Shown here: positions 37,820 to 46,712 of the stretch, piece by piece
Numbering within the stretch: position 1 is the stretch's first letter
How the letters are laid out: each line of letters opens with the position of its first letter
DNA from: Alistipes sp. UBA936
GTDB lineage: Bacteria > Bacteroidota > Bacteroidia > Bacteroidales > Rikenellaceae
DNA: 64,000 bases
NCBI GenBank assembly: GCA_002293505.1
Contig: DBDI01000001.1
Coordinates: forward strand, 24,056 to 88,055
Direction of reading: 5' to 3'
Position numbers and translations under genes: made by a program
Notes under the pieces: model-generated
Database searches by the model: none
Told to the model about the DNA's origin: nothing
Seen by the model: only the letters and a program-made list of their open reading frames with translations

Positions 37820-38164
37820 CTACTTCACCTTATTGACCACCGCGGCGAATGCCTTCGGGTGGTTCATTGCCAAGTCGGCCAATACCTTGCGGTTCAGTTC
37901 GATACCAGCGGCATCCACTTTGCCGATGAATTCCGAATAGCTCAGGCCGTGCAGGCGTGCAGCGGCGTTGATACGCTGAATCCACAGTCCGCGGAACTCA
38001 CGTTTTTTATTCTTGCGGTCGCGATAGGCGTACTGCAAACCCTTTTCGACCGTATTTTTTGCTACGGTCCAAACGTTGCTTCTCGACCCGAAGTTACCTT
38101 TGGCGAGTTTTAAGACTTTTTTGCGCCGGGCCCTCGAGGCGACGGCATTTACTGAACGTGGCAT
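37820..38164 (-). CDS. rplT: 50S ribosomal protein L20
   Basis: Early-assembly protein of the large subunit that binds 23S rRNA. The 114-residue length and sequence ([48 protein letters not shown]) are typical. It follows rpmI by 10 bases and ends at a strong terminator. infC, which usually heads this operon, is not adjacent, so the known L20/IF3 operon control is not obvious here. Confidence 0.98.
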   Translation of the reverse strand: MPRSVNAVASRARRKKVLKLAKGNFGSRSNVWTVAKNTVEKGLQYAYRDRKNKKREFRGLWIQRINAAARLHGLSYSEFIGKVDAAGIELNRKVLADLAMNHPKAFAAVVNKVK

Positions 38165-38174
38165 ATCTGGCTAT

Positions 38175-38369
38175 TTACTTTACTAACAACAGACGGATCT
38201 TTGCAGCATCGGCGTCGGACACGATGGCCGAGTAGTCGAGGTTGCGTTTTTGTTTAGTTGTTTTTTTGGTCAAAATGTGCGAATGATAAGCGTGTTTGCG
38301 CTTTATCTTTCCTGTCCCCGTGAAGTCGAAACGCTTCTTCGCGGCGGAGTTTGTCTTCATTTTCGGCAT
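38175..38369 (-). CDS. rpmI: 50S ribosomal protein L35
   Basis: Basic 64-residue protein of the large subunit. The ATG at 38369 gives the standard [14 protein letters not shown] start, followed by the [20 protein letters not shown] block. Upstream in-frame codons run over the -7 box and into lpxA. It has its own promoter between lpxA and itself, and pairs with rplT. Confidence 0.98.
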   Translation of the reverse strand: MPKMKTNSAAKKRFDFTGTGKIKRKHAYHSHILTKKTTKQKRNLDYSAIVSDADAAKIRLLLVK

Positions 38370-38392
38370 AACTATGCGTTTTTTACGGACTG

Positions 38393-38400
38393 CAAAGGTA
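38393..38400 (-). promoter_or_regulatory. -7 element of the rpmI-rplT promoter
   Basis: TACCTTTG on the minus strand, 23 bases before the rpmI ATG, in the gap after lpxA. Confidence 0.6.
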
Positions 38401-38424
38401 AGGTTAATTTTCCAAATATCCAAA

Positions 38425-39225
38425 TCAATCTTCGATATCTCCCAGCGCGGCGTTCCACGGCTTAAGGATTCCGCGTTTGGAGTTGCGCACAAACTTCACG
38501 ATCTCGTCCCGCTCGGGCGAACGCGGAATGGTGTCTTCGATTATATCGCACGCGCGACCGTAGCCATACCCGCTCTGGAACATAATTCGGAAAATCTCCT
38601 GAATCTCGGCGATTTTCTCGGTCGAAAAACTTCTGCGGCGTAGTCCGATGAAGTTTGCTCCCACGAACGATAGCGGTTGGCGTGCGGCCTTGACATAAGG
38701 CGGAACGTCCTTTCCGACCAACGAGCCGCCGGAAACCATCGCGTGGGCACCGATGCGAACGAACTGATGAACAGCCGAATGGCCCGAGATTATGGCCCAG
38801 TCGCCAACTTCGACCTCGCCGCCCAGGAGAACGCTGTTGACGATCACGCAGTGCGACCCGACAACGCAGTCGTGAGCGATGTGTGCACACGACATAATAA
38901 GGTTGTACGATCCGATGAGGGTTTTTCCCTTGGCGGCGGTACCGCGGTTGATCGTCGCTCCTTCGCGCACGGTGTTGTAGTCGCCCATTTCGACGGTCGA
39001 ATACTCCCCCTTGAACTTGAGGTCTTGCGGCACACCGGCGATCACGGCACCGGGGTGGATGTTGCATCCCTTGCCCATTCGCGTTCCTTCCAGTACTACG
39101 GCGTGCGGACCGATCCAGCAGTCGTCGCCTATGACGGTGTCCGCTGCGATGTACGCAAAGGGCTCCACTTTTACGTTCTTGCCCAATTTTGCGTCGGGGT
39201 GGACGAAAGCTCTATCACTTATCAT
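38425..39225 (-). CDS. lpxA: UDP-N-acetylglucosamine acyltransferase
   Basis: First enzyme of lipid A synthesis, moving a 3-hydroxyacyl chain from ACP to UDP-GlcNAc. The 266 residues form the left-handed beta-helix of hexapeptide repeats, with the catalytic His in the [10 protein letters not shown] segment and a C-terminal helical domain. It starts 13 bases after lpxC/fabZ. Together the two genes cover the first committed steps of lipid A and its hydroxyacyl supply. Confidence 0.97.
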   Translation of the reverse strand: MISDRAFVHPDAKLGKNVKVEPFAYIAADTVIGDDCWIGPHAVVLEGTRMGKGCNIHPGAVIAGVPQDLKFKGEYSTVEMGDYNTVREGATINRGTAAKGKTLIGSYNLIMSCAHIAHDCVVGSHCVIVNSVLLGGEVEVGDWAIISGHSAVHQFVRIGAHAMVSGGSLVGKDVPPYVKAARQPLSFVGANFIGLRRRSFSTEKIAEIQEIFRIMFQSGYGYGRACDIIEDTIPRSPERDEIVKFVRNSKRGILKPWNAALGDIED

Positions 39226-39238
39226 CGAGTTTCAGGTA

Positions 39239-40666
39239 TTAATTCTTTTTAATCGCTGCCGGCGTTCCGGCGCGTTTGTCTCCACGTGTTACTTGTGCCA
39301 GCAGGTCGGCTTCGCACACCAGTCGGTCGCCCACGAAAGCCTTTGCTTCCATATGTACCAGCCCTCGGCGGATAGGTTCCAGCAGGTTCAGTTCGAATTG
39401 CAGGGTATCTCCCGGGACGACTTTTTGCTTGAAACGAACGCCGTCGATCTTCAAAAAGTATGTCGAGTAGTTGTACTCAGGGTCCATTCCGTGTAGCGCG
39501 AGTATTCCGCCGCACTGGGCCATTGCCTCTACTATCAGTACCCCGGGCATCACAGGCTCGTCCGGAAAGTGCCCCACGAAGAAGGGTTCATTTACCGTCA
39601 CGCCTTTGATTCCCGTTATTCCGTCTTCGTCGATGTGCGTGATCTTATCCACCAGCAGGAACGGCGGACGGTGCGGCAGGCGTTTCTTGATATCGTTTAC
39701 GTCGTAGATTGCTTCGGCCGCCGGGTTGTAGCGATGACAGGGTTTGATTCCCTCTTTTCGCATCACTTTCCGCAGCCCCTTGACCATCTCGGTGTTTGCC
39801 TGATGGCCCGGCTTGGTGGCCAGCAGTTTGCCTTTGATCCTCACTCCCAGTAGCGCAAAGTCGCCCAGCACGTCGAGCAGCTTATGACGCGCGGGTTCGT
39901 TGGGGAAGAACATCTCCACGTTGCTCAAATAGCCTTCGCGGACTTCCACCGTCGGCTTATTGAATATCTTTCGCAGTTTGGCGAGCTCCTCATCGGAGAC
40001 GGAGTTTTCCACAACGACGATCGCGTTGTCCATATCGCCTCCCTTTATCAGACCCGCCTCCAGCAATGGAGTCAGCTCGTGCAGGAAGACGAACGTCCGG
40101 CACGGGGCGATATCGGTTGTGAAGTTATCTTTCTGCGGGTCGAACGTGGCCCATTGGTTGACCAGTACGCGGCTTCCGAAGTCTATGTGAATGCTTGCCG
40201 AGAAGTGGTCATCGGGGTAGAGTTCGATCTCCACTCCCTTGTCCGGCAGGTTGAACGATATCTTTTCGCACACCTCATAGTATTTCCGTGCTGCGTCCTG
40301 TTCGACCAGTCCCGCCTTCTCGATTGCTGCGGCATACTCGCTTGCCGACCCGTTCATAATCGGTATCTCGGGCCCGTCCACGTCCACCACGGCGTTGTCA
40401 ACACCCATAGTCCACAGCGCCGCCAGAATGTGTTCGACGGTACTGATTCTCACATCGTCCTTTCCCAGAACGGTGCTTCGCGAGGTGTCGACCACGTTTT
40501 CACCCAGCGCGGCTATCTCGACCGGTTCGGGTAGATCCACCCTTCGGAACCATATTCCGCGGTTCTCTTCGGCCGGCCTGACCACCATCTTGGTTGCGGC
40601 TCCGGTGTGTAATCCCCTTCCCGAGAAAACTATCTCGCTTCCCAGTGTCTTCTGCTTTGTGGACAT
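39239..40666 (-). CDS. lpxC: Bifunctional LpxC deacetylase / FabZ dehydratase
   Basis: The N-terminal part (about 1-300) is the zinc amidase LpxC, which deacetylates UDP-3-acyl-GlcNAc, with TVEHILAALWTMGVDN holding a zinc His and PARHKLLDVLGDFALLG another ligand block. The C-terminal part (about 320-475) is the hotdog-fold 3-hydroxyacyl-ACP dehydratase FabZ, with LPHRPPFLLVDKI and the catalytic HFPDEPVMPGVLIVEAMAQ. This 475-residue fusion is characteristic of Bacteroidetes and puts opposing uses of hydroxyacyl-ACP in one protein. It heads the lpxC-lpxA unit from a divergent promoter shared with the TonB-like gene. Confidence 0.97.
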   Translation of the reverse strand: MSTKQKTLGSEIVFSGRGLHTGAATKMVVRPAEENRGIWFRRVDLPEPVEIAALGENVVDTSRSTVLGKDDVRISTVEHILAALWTMGVDNAVVDVDGPEIPIMNGSASEYAAAIEKAGLVEQDAARKYYEVCEKISFNLPDKGVEIELYPDDHFSASIHIDFGSRVLVNQWATFDPQKDNFTTDIAPCRTFVFLHELTPLLEAGLIKGGDMDNAIVVVENSVSDEELAKLRKIFNKPTVEVREGYLSNVEMFFPNEPARHKLLDVLGDFALLGVRIKGKLLATKPGHQANTEMVKGLRKVMRKEGIKPCHRYNPAAEAIYDVNDIKKRLPHRPPFLLVDKITHIDEDGITGIKGVTVNEPFFVGHFPDEPVMPGVLIVEAMAQCGGILALHGMDPEYNYSTYFLKIDGVRFKQKVVPGDTLQFELNLLEPIRRGLVHMEAKAFVGDRLVCEADLLAQVTRGDKRAGTPAAIKKN

Positions 40667-40702
40667 CGGTGTAACTCCTACGTTCGCTATAAATTAAGGA
40701 CA

Positions 40703-40710
40703 CAAAGGTA
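40703..40710 (-). promoter_or_regulatory. -7 element of the lpxC/fabZ promoter
   Basis: TACCTTTG on the minus strand, 36 bases before the lpxC ATG; diverges from the TonB-like promoter 22 bases away. Confidence 0.6.
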
Positions 40711-40732
40711 TTAATTTTTCGTAAAGAAATAC

Positions 40733-40740
40733 TATTTTTG
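40733..40740 (+). promoter_or_regulatory. -7 element of the TonB-like gene promoter
   Basis: TATTTTTG, a perfect consensus, ends 8 bases before the ATG at 40749, predicting a leader of only a few bases. Confidence 0.55.
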
Positions 40741-40748
40741 CACTAAAT

Positions 40749-41486
40749 ATGACTAAGCCGAGGCTCGAGCTGCCGTTTGTGCGGCGCCGCAAAGATATCG
40801 TCACCCGAATTTACGACCACCGCGCCGGCATCTACGCTGTGTTGGCGATGGTGCTTTTGTTGGCCATTCTGTTCGTTGGGTCCAAGATCCGTATCCGAAC
40901 CATCGAGCGCTCGGACGGCATTCTGGTCGAGTTGGCCTCACTGGAAGAACTTCGGGCGGAGGCTGCGCGGTTGCAAAGGGAGGTTAGGATGCGCCAGAGC
41001 GAGGTGGACGGCGAGTTTATTCGTAACGCCACCTCGAACCTCGGGGCCGATCCGGGCGACACCCGCGGTCAGCGACCCCAGATGACCGGCCAACTCGATG
41101 CCAATCGCCAGGCTTGGGATCAAGGGATGCAGGAGATCGAGGCGATGGGACGGAAGCAGGACGACCGAAGCGTCAATCCTAACGCCGACTCGCGCCTGAA
41201 AGGTCGCGTGATGATCGAGTTCTCGCTCGTGTTGCCTACTCGTTACTCCGCCCGATTGGTCAACCCAGGGTTCCAATGTGAACGGGGTGGGGTGGTGGTT
41301 GTGGCGATAAACGTCGACCGTAACGGAAACGTGGTGATGGCGACCGTGGCGCGGGACTTATCCGATGCCGACGCTTGTATGCACGCCACGGCCCTTGCGG
41401 CTGCTCGCGCTTCGAGTTTCAACGTCGACCCGCAGGCTCCTGCCCGCCAGACCGGTACTATAACGTATACATTTATACCTCAATAG
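40749..41486 (+). CDS. TonB-like energy-transducer family protein
   Basis: Inner-membrane-anchored protein of 245 residues. A basic cytoplasmic N-terminus is followed by one membrane helix (about residues 28-45), a periplasmic coiled-coil stretch (ELASLEELRAEAARLQREV) and a C-terminal TonB-like fold (ERGGVVVVAINVDRNGNVV). The usual Pro-rich linker and the YP motif of TonB are not seen, so it may be a TonB-fold protein with another structural role. It is followed one base later by the antiporter gene. Confidence 0.65.
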   Translation: MTKPRLELPFVRRRKDIVTRIYDHRAGIYAVLAMVLLLAILFVGSKIRIRTIERSDGILVELASLEELRAEAARLQREVRMRQSEVDGEFIRNATSNLGADPGDTRGQRPQMTGQLDANRQAWDQGMQEIEAMGRKQDDRSVNPNADSRLKGRVMIEFSLVLPTRYSARLVNPGFQCERGGVVVVAINVDRNGNVVMATVARDLSDADACMHATALAAARASSFNVDPQAPARQTGTITYTFIPQ

Positions 41487-41487
41487 G

Positions 41488-43002
41488 ATGGAGATAACTT
41501 TCACAACCATTATGCTTATCGGGGCCACGCTGTTGGCCGTGAGTGTTTTTGCCAGTAAGGCTGGTTCGCGATTCGGCGTTCCGTCTCTGTTGTTGTTTCT
41601 TTTCGTTGGGATGTTATTCGGTAGCGACGGGCTGGGTATTCCGTTCGATAACGCCGTTGCCACCCAAACGATCGGTACTCTGGCTCTTTGTATCATCCTC
41701 TTCTCGGGCGGATTCGAAACTTCCCTTCGCGAGATCCGACCTGTTGCTGCTCCCGGGGTCGTGTTGGCTACTGCGGGAGTGTTGATTACGGCTCTGCTCA
41801 CCGGCGGGTTCATCTGGTTGGCCAGTAAGTTGATCTTCGATTGGGGCCTGATAGGGTTCCGGCTCGGATTCCTGGAGTCGATGTTGATGGCGGCTGTGAT
41901 GTCGTCCACCGACTCTGCTTCGGTGTTTTCCATCCTTCGTTCCAAGAAACAGGGTCTGCGTCAGAACCTGCGCCCTCTGCTCGAATTGGAGAGTGGATCG
42001 AACGACCCGATGGCTTATATCCTCACCATTATGATCCTCGGACTGATCGGTCAGGGGACCGAGGCCGACTGGTTGGCTGCCGCTTGGACGTTCGTTGTTC
42101 AGATGTCCGTCGGGGCCGCTGCGGGTTACTTGTTGGGTCAGGTGACGGTGTGGGTGATGAACAAGATCAACCTTAGTAACTCCTCCTTGTACGGTATCCT
42201 TACTCTGGCGATGGCGTTCTTCGTCTTTGCCCTGACCGACACGCTGCACGGTAACGGCTACCTGGCTGTTTACGTCGCCGGGCTCGTGGTCGGTAACCGT
42301 AAAATCGTTCTAAAGAAGCCTCTCACGAACTTCCTCGACGGGATCACGTGGTTGTTCCAGATCGTGATGTTCATCTCTCTGGGGCTGTTGGTTTCGCCTC
42401 GGATGGTCTTCTCTCCCGGGACAATCATCATCGGGGTTATGGTCGGGGTGTTTATGATCTTGGTCGCCCGTCCCGCTGCTGTGTTCGCTTCGATGGCTCC
42501 GTTCCGTAAATTCTCCCTCAAGGCCCGTGCTTACGTCAGTTGGGTTGGTCTGCGCGGTGCGGTTCCCATCATCTTCGCCACCTACCCGCTCGTGGCTGTG
42601 GCCGACGGGTTCGACTCTGGCGTTGCGGAGCTAATCTTCAACGTGGTGTTCTTTATCACCATCCTTTCACTCCTGATTCAGGGTTCGACCGTAAGTTGGA
42701 TGGCCCACCGACTGGAGCTCTCCAAGGAGTTGCCGCAGGATAACTTCGGTATCGACATTCCCGACAAGATCAAATCGGCACTCAGTGAGGTCGAGGTTCG
42801 CGAGGGGTTCCTCGCTCGCGGTAATCAGTTGCGCCACATTTCTATGCCGGCCAATACGCTAGTTGTGATGGTCAAACGTGGCGACGAATACTTCGTCCCG
42901 ACCGGATCGACTCCTCTCCACCTTGGTGACAAACTGTTGGTCATCAGCGAAGACGACGAAGCGCTCAAGAGCGACATACAAAAACTGGGTATCTATTGCT
43001 AA
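41488..43002 (+). CDS. CPA1-type K+(Na+)/H+ antiporter, NhaP2-like
   Basis: Inner-membrane cation/proton antiporter of 504 residues with about 12-13 membrane helices up to residue 390. The ion-binding region holds SSTDSASVF and LLELESGSNDPMAY, the latter with the CPA1 ND pair. A C-terminal cytoplasmic TrkA-C/RCK domain (about 420-504) suggests control by a ligand or nucleotide, as in NhaP2/CvrA. One base separates it from the TonB-like gene, so they share a transcript. Pyrimidine-rich codons dominate, in contrast to plus-strand genes left of 31 kb. Confidence 0.9.
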   Translation: MEITFTTIMLIGATLLAVSVFASKAGSRFGVPSLLLFLFVGMLFGSDGLGIPFDNAVATQTIGTLALCIILFSGGFETSLREIRPVAAPGVVLATAGVLITALLTGGFIWLASKLIFDWGLIGFRLGFLESMLMAAVMSSTDSASVFSILRSKKQGLRQNLRPLLELESGSNDPMAYILTIMILGLIGQGTEADWLAAAWTFVVQMSVGAAAGYLLGQVTVWVMNKINLSNSSLYGILTLAMAFFVFALTDTLHGNGYLAVYVAGLVVGNRKIVLKKPLTNFLDGITWLFQIVMFISLGLLVSPRMVFSPGTIIIGVMVGVFMILVARPAAVFASMAPFRKFSLKARAYVSWVGLRGAVPIIFATYPLVAVADGFDSGVAELIFNVVFFITILSLLIQGSTVSWMAHRLELSKELPQDNFGIDIPDKIKSALSEVEVREGFLARGNQLRHISMPANTLVVMVKRGDEYFVPTGSTPLHLGDKLLVISEDDEALKSDIQKLGIYC

Positions 43003-43022
43003 ACTAATTCACGTGAGCCGAT

Positions 43023-44171
43023 ATGAGAAATTTCACTTTCCAGAACACCACCAAGCTGATCTTCGGCCGGGGTACCATTGCTAAACTCGCTCAGGAGATT
43101 CCTGCCCACGCCCGCCTGTTGCTCGCCTTCGGGGGCGGAAGCGTCAAACGTAACGGCGTTTACGATCAGGTCGTAGCCGCTTTGAAGGGGCGTGAGTGGG
43201 TCGAGTTTTGGGGTATCGAGCCGAACCCGCGCGTCGAAACTCTCCGTAAGGCCGTCGCTCTGGGTAAGGAGCACGATGTGGACTTCGTGTTGGCTGTCGG
43301 TGGCGGGTCGGTTGCGGACGCCACGAAACTCATCGCCTCGTCGATCCGTAGTGCGCTCGACCCGTGGGATCTTGTCCTGAACGAGAATAAGTTGGGCGAG
43401 ATTTTGCCCTTCGCCACCGTTATGACCCTTCCGGCAACGGGCTCTGAGATGAACCGCGGCGCGGTAATCTCGAACGACGCCACGGGCGAGAAATTTGCCT
43501 TCTACAGCCGCTATCCCGAGTTCTCGATCCTCGATCCCGAGACGACCTTTTCGTTGCCCGACGAGCAGATCGCTTACGGGATTTGCGACACGTTCGTTCA
43601 CGTGATGGAGCAGTATATGACCACCACCGGACAGTCGCCATTGATGGATCGCTGGGCCGAGGGGGTCCTGCAGACCCTCATCGAGGTGGCACCGCGGATT
43701 CGCGCCGACAAACACAATTACGACGCTATGGCCGACTATATGCTCTCGGCGACGATGGGTCTGAACGGATTCATCGCTCTCGGAGTGTCGCAGGACTGGG
43801 CCACGCATATGATAGGCCACGAGTTGACCGCTCTGGAAGGCATCTCCCACGGCCAGACGTTGGCTATCATCTTGCCTGCGCTGCTTCGCGTTTTGCGCGA
43901 TCAGAAACAGGATAAATTGGTTCAGTACGGCGAGCGGGTGTGGGGTATTGTCGAGGGTTCGCCTGCCGAACGGGCCAAGACGGCAATCGAGCGTACCGAG
44001 GAGTTTTTCCGTTCGCTGGGGTTGGCCACGCGCTTGTGTGAGTTGGGTGTAGGCGAGAAGACTGTTGAGGAGATCGTTCGGCGCTTCTCCTCCCGCGGGA
44101 CGGTACTGGGCGAGGGTAGAAATGTAGATGCAGAAAAAGTCGCAGAGGTTCTGCGACTTTGCCGGAGTTGA
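43023..44171 (+). CDS. Iron-containing alcohol dehydrogenase (YqhD/BDH type)
   Basis: NAD(P)H-dependent group III alcohol dehydrogenase of 382 residues, probably reducing aldehydes. The nucleotide motif is GGGSVKRNG and later AVGGGSVADATK; the metal-binding block includes the VMEQYM and GHELTALEGISHGQTLAI segments with Asp/His ligands. It starts 20 bases after the antiporter gene. The last codons contain a perfect hairpin that serves as terminator for the antisense tRNA gene, and the stop codon overlaps the tRNA 3' end by 4 bases. Confidence 0.93.
   Translation: MRNFTFQNTTKLIFGRGTIAKLAQEIPAHARLLLAFGGGSVKRNGVYDQVVAALKGREWVEFWGIEPNPRVETLRKAVALGKEHDVDFVLAVGGGSVADATKLIASSIRSALDPWDLVLNENKLGEILPFATVMTLPATGSEMNRGAVISNDATGEKFAFYSRYPEFSILDPETTFSLPDEQIAYGICDTFVHVMEQYMTTTGQSPLMDRWAEGVLQTLIEVAPRIRADKHNYDAMADYMLSATMGLNGFIALGVSQDWATHMIGHELTALEGISHGQTLAIILPALLRVLRDQKQDKLVQYGERVWGIVEGSPAERAKTAIERTEEFFRSLGLATRLCELGVGEKTVEEIVRRFSSRGTVLGEGRNVDAEKVAEVLRLCRS
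44136..44160 (-). terminator. Intrinsic terminator of tRNA-Gln inside the alcohol dehydrogenase gene
   Basis: AAAGTCGCAGA and TCTGCGACTTT form a perfect 11-bp stem around a 3-base loop; on the minus strand it is followed by two more T, giving a run of five. It begins 8 bases after the tRNA 3' end and lies wholly in the last codons of the plus-strand gene. Confidence 0.8.
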
Positions 44172-44238
44172 GCTACCTGGATTCGAACCAAGAAAGGCAG
44201 ATCCAGAATCTGCAGTGTTACCATTACACCATAGCTCA
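44168..44238 (-). tRNA. tRNA-Gln (anticodon CTG)
   Basis: A 71-base gene on the minus strand. The acceptor arms TGAGCTA and TAGCTCA pair perfectly, the D-loop has GTAATGGTAACAC, the anticodon stem GCAGA/TCTGC encloses TTCTGGA with anticodon CTG, and the T-loop is TTCGAAT. CCA is not encoded. It has its own promoter and terminator. Confidence 0.96.
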
Positions 44239-44248
44239 ATAGCCGAGG

Positions 44249-44256
44249 CAAAGTTA
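44249..44256 (-). promoter_or_regulatory. -7 element of the tRNA-Gln promoter
   Basis: TAACTTTG on the minus strand, 10 bases before the tRNA 5' end. Confidence 0.65.
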
Positions 44257-44268
44257 CGAACTTAATTT

Positions 44269-44276
44269 TATTTCTG
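44269..44276 (+). promoter_or_regulatory. -7 element of the nucleoside transporter promoter
   Basis: TATTTCTG (seven of eight matches) ends 7 bases before the ATG at 44284. Confidence 0.4.
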
Positions 44277-44283
44277 CAAAAAT

Positions 44284-45558
44284 ATGGGCACAAAATTGAG
44301 ATTGACCGCTCTTAGCTTTCTCCAGTTTGCGGTCTGGGGGGCGTACCTCACTTCGATGGGAACTTACCTCTTCGGCGTCGGACTGGCCGATCGAGTAGGG
44401 TGGTTCTATGCTGTTCAGGGGATCGTTTCGTTGTTTATGCCCACTTTGGTGGGTATCGTGGCCGACCGTTGGGTGCCTGCTCAGAAGATGCTCGGGGTGT
44501 GCCACCTGTTGGCTGCGGCGTTTATGCTCTCGGCCGGTTACTACGCCCTCGGGGCCGGTGGCGGGCCTCAGTTCGGGGTGCTGTTCGGGCTCTACACCCT
44601 CAGCGTGGCGTTTTATATGCCAACCCTCGCTCTGTCCAATTCAGTTGCTTACAGTATTTTGGGCCAGGCTGGGATGGATGCTGTGAAGGTCTACCCGCCG
44701 ATTCGCGTATTCGGCACCGTTGGGTTCGTTTGCGCGATGATGCTCACTAACTTCATCCGTTTCGGCGGCGTGTCGATGCAGAACCTGCCCCACCAATTCT
44801 TCTTCTCGGCCCTGTTGGCTGTGCTTCTGGGCTGTTACGCCTTCACCCTGCCGCGCATTCCCGTGAACAGGGCGCAGGACTCCAATCCGCTCACCGCCGC
44901 GCTCGGTCTGAACGCTTTCCGACTGTTCAAGCAGCGTAAGATGGCCGTAGTCTTCATCTTTTCGATGTTGTTGGGGGTTTCGTTGCAGATCACTAACGGC
45001 TTCGCCGGGCCCTTCATCGAGACTTTCAAGGGCACCGACCAGTTCGCTCACACGTGGGTGGCTCACAACGCCAACGCCATAATCTCCATATCGCAGATGT
45101 CCGAGGCGCTGTGCATCCTGCTGATCCCGTTCTGCTTGCGCCGTTGGGGTATCAAGCGCGTAATGCTCATTGCGATGTTTGCTTGGGTATTGCGGTTCGG
45201 ACTCTTCGGGGCTGGTAATCCGGGGCCGGGGGTTTGGATGTTCGTTCTCTCGATGGTCGTCTACGGTATCGCGTTCGACTTCTTCAACATCTCTGGTTCG
45301 TTGTTCGTCGACGAGCAGACCGACCCTCAGGTGCGCTCGTCGGCCCAGGGGCTATTTGTTATGATGACCAATGGATTCGGGGCGACACTCGGGATGCTCT
45401 CTGCACAGTGGGTTGTGCGTACGTTCGTCACTTCGCAAACCTCCGTCCCTGAACGGATTGCCGGTTGGAACACCGCGTGGTACATCTTTGCCGGTTATGC
45501 GTTGGTCGTCGCCATCGCTTTTGCCCTCACCTTCCGCTACAAGCACACACGCACTTAG
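44284..45558 (+). CDS. MFS nucleoside:H+ symporter, NupG/XapB-like
   Basis: Inner-membrane importer of 424 residues with about 12 membrane helices. It opens with LTALSFLQFAVWGAYLTSMGTYL and has the family-typical PTLALSNSVAYSILG, PPIRVFGTVGFV and VYGIAFDFFNISGSLFVDEQT blocks of the nucleoside H+ symporter family. It is a single-gene unit from a promoter divergent to tRNA-Gln. Its TAG interlocks with the stop of the convergent EEP gene in TTAG (45555-45558). Confidence 0.88.
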   Translation: MGTKLRLTALSFLQFAVWGAYLTSMGTYLFGVGLADRVGWFYAVQGIVSLFMPTLVGIVADRWVPAQKMLGVCHLLAAAFMLSAGYYALGAGGGPQFGVLFGLYTLSVAFYMPTLALSNSVAYSILGQAGMDAVKVYPPIRVFGTVGFVCAMMLTNFIRFGGVSMQNLPHQFFFSALLAVLLGCYAFTLPRIPVNRAQDSNPLTAALGLNAFRLFKQRKMAVVFIFSMLLGVSLQITNGFAGPFIETFKGTDQFAHTWVAHNANAIISISQMSEALCILLIPFCLRRWGIKRVMLIAMFAWVLRFGLFGAGNPGPGVWMFVLSMVVYGIAFDFFNISGSLFVDEQTDPQVRSSAQGLFVMMTNGFGATLGMLSAQWVVRTFVTSQTSVPERIAGWNTAWYIFAGYALVVAIAFALTFRYKHTRT

Positions 45559-46712
45559 AGCTGTAGCCTGACCAGTACGGGGTTGTGGTCCGAGGCGTCG
45601 AAGTCGGGCGAGATGTACTCCACGGTGTCGATCGTGCGCGAGTGCAACACATAGTCTATTCGCAGCAGGTTGAAGAACCCGCGATAGGTGTATCCGTAGC
45701 CGCGGCCCGCTTCGCGAAAACTGTCGGCCAGATGCCGCGCGATCAATCCGTAGGAGTATGACATCGGCGTGTCGTTGAAGTCGCCGCACACCACAACTCT
45801 GTGGGGCGATGCGGCGATGCGTGCCGCGAGGGTATCGGCCTGCACAGCGCGAATGATGTAGTTCTGGGTCAGCCGCGACAACATATCCCTCGCCCGAGTA
45901 GTACGCGTACTGTCCCCGACAAAACCTAACTGGGCTATGTACTCCTCGTCGCCCGCGGTGATGGAGGTGGTTTGCAGATGGGCGTTGAAAACCCTCAGCG
46001 TGTCACGCCCCGCGGCCACATCGACCCACAGTATGGAGTTGTTCGTCCCGTCGAAGTCGATGTGGCCCGAGCCGGTGATCGGAAACTTACTGTAAATCGC
46101 GTTGCCCCAGCCGTGGTTCGCCTCTGTGCTGCGTATGTTGTAGTGGGTGCGTTTGTAGTTGTAGACCGGTAACGCGGCTTCGAAGCGCTCGGCGGGATTT
46201 TCGCGTGTCGACTGAAACTCCTGCATACACAGTATGTCGGACCCCAACGAGTCGACCATCCACGTGACGTCGCGCAGGCTCGAACGCAGTCTCCCGCTCG
46301 ACCCCTGCTGCACGGGCCGCATCATACCGCGCACGTTGTAGCTCGCCACGCTCACCAACGACCGATCCTGGCTGTGGTCGGCATAGACTTCGGTGAGCTC
46401 GGGTCGGAAAAATAGTGTCACTCCGGGCAGACCGGCCAGAAAGATAACCAGAGGCAACCACGCTCCCGAACGCCAACGAACCACCCAATACATCAGGCAC
46501 AGGAAGTTGGCCACAAACGCAACTGGCACGAGCAGTCCCGCAGCAGACATAAACCCGTAAACCTCGGGGCTAATCCACCGTGCCAGGCACGACACTGCCA
46601 CCCCGATCGCCACGACCACAGTCACCACCATCACCGCCCAATCGATCACCGAGAACCGCCTCTCCCTCCTCCGCCCCGCGTCGTTGTAGTATGTCAGTTC
46701 GCGCCGTGTCAT
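45555..46712 (-). CDS. Membrane-anchored endonuclease/exonuclease/phosphatase family protein
   Basis: The 385 residues start with a short basic segment and three membrane helices (about residues 20-105), followed by an EEP-fold domain facing the periplasm. The catalytic blocks are complete: SYNVRG, CMQEF, FNAHLQ, CGDFNDTP and SDHNPV. Such proteins hydrolyse phosphodiester bonds in nucleic acids, phospholipids or inositol phosphates; the substrate is unknown. The open frame extends to 47183 but runs antisense in the rhomboid gene; the ATG at 46712 overlaps the rhomboid stop (ATGA). Confidence 0.88.
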   Translation of the reverse strand: MTRRELTYYNDAGRRRERRFSVIDWAVMVVTVVVAIGVAVSCLARWISPEVYGFMSAAGLLVPVAFVANFLCLMYWVVRWRSGAWLPLVIFLAGLPGVTLFFRPELTEVYADHSQDRSLVSVASYNVRGMMRPVQQGSSGRLRSSLRDVTWMVDSLGSDILCMQEFQSTRENPAERFEAALPVYNYKRTHYNIRSTEANHGWGNAIYSKFPITGSGHIDFDGTNNSILWVDVAAGRDTLRVFNAHLQTTSITAGDEEYIAQLGFVGDSTRTTRARDMLSRLTQNYIIRAVQADTLAARIAASPHRVVVCGDFNDTPMSYSYGLIARHLADSFREAGRGYGYTYRGFFNLLRIDYVLHSRTIDTVEYISPDFDASDHNPVLVRLQL

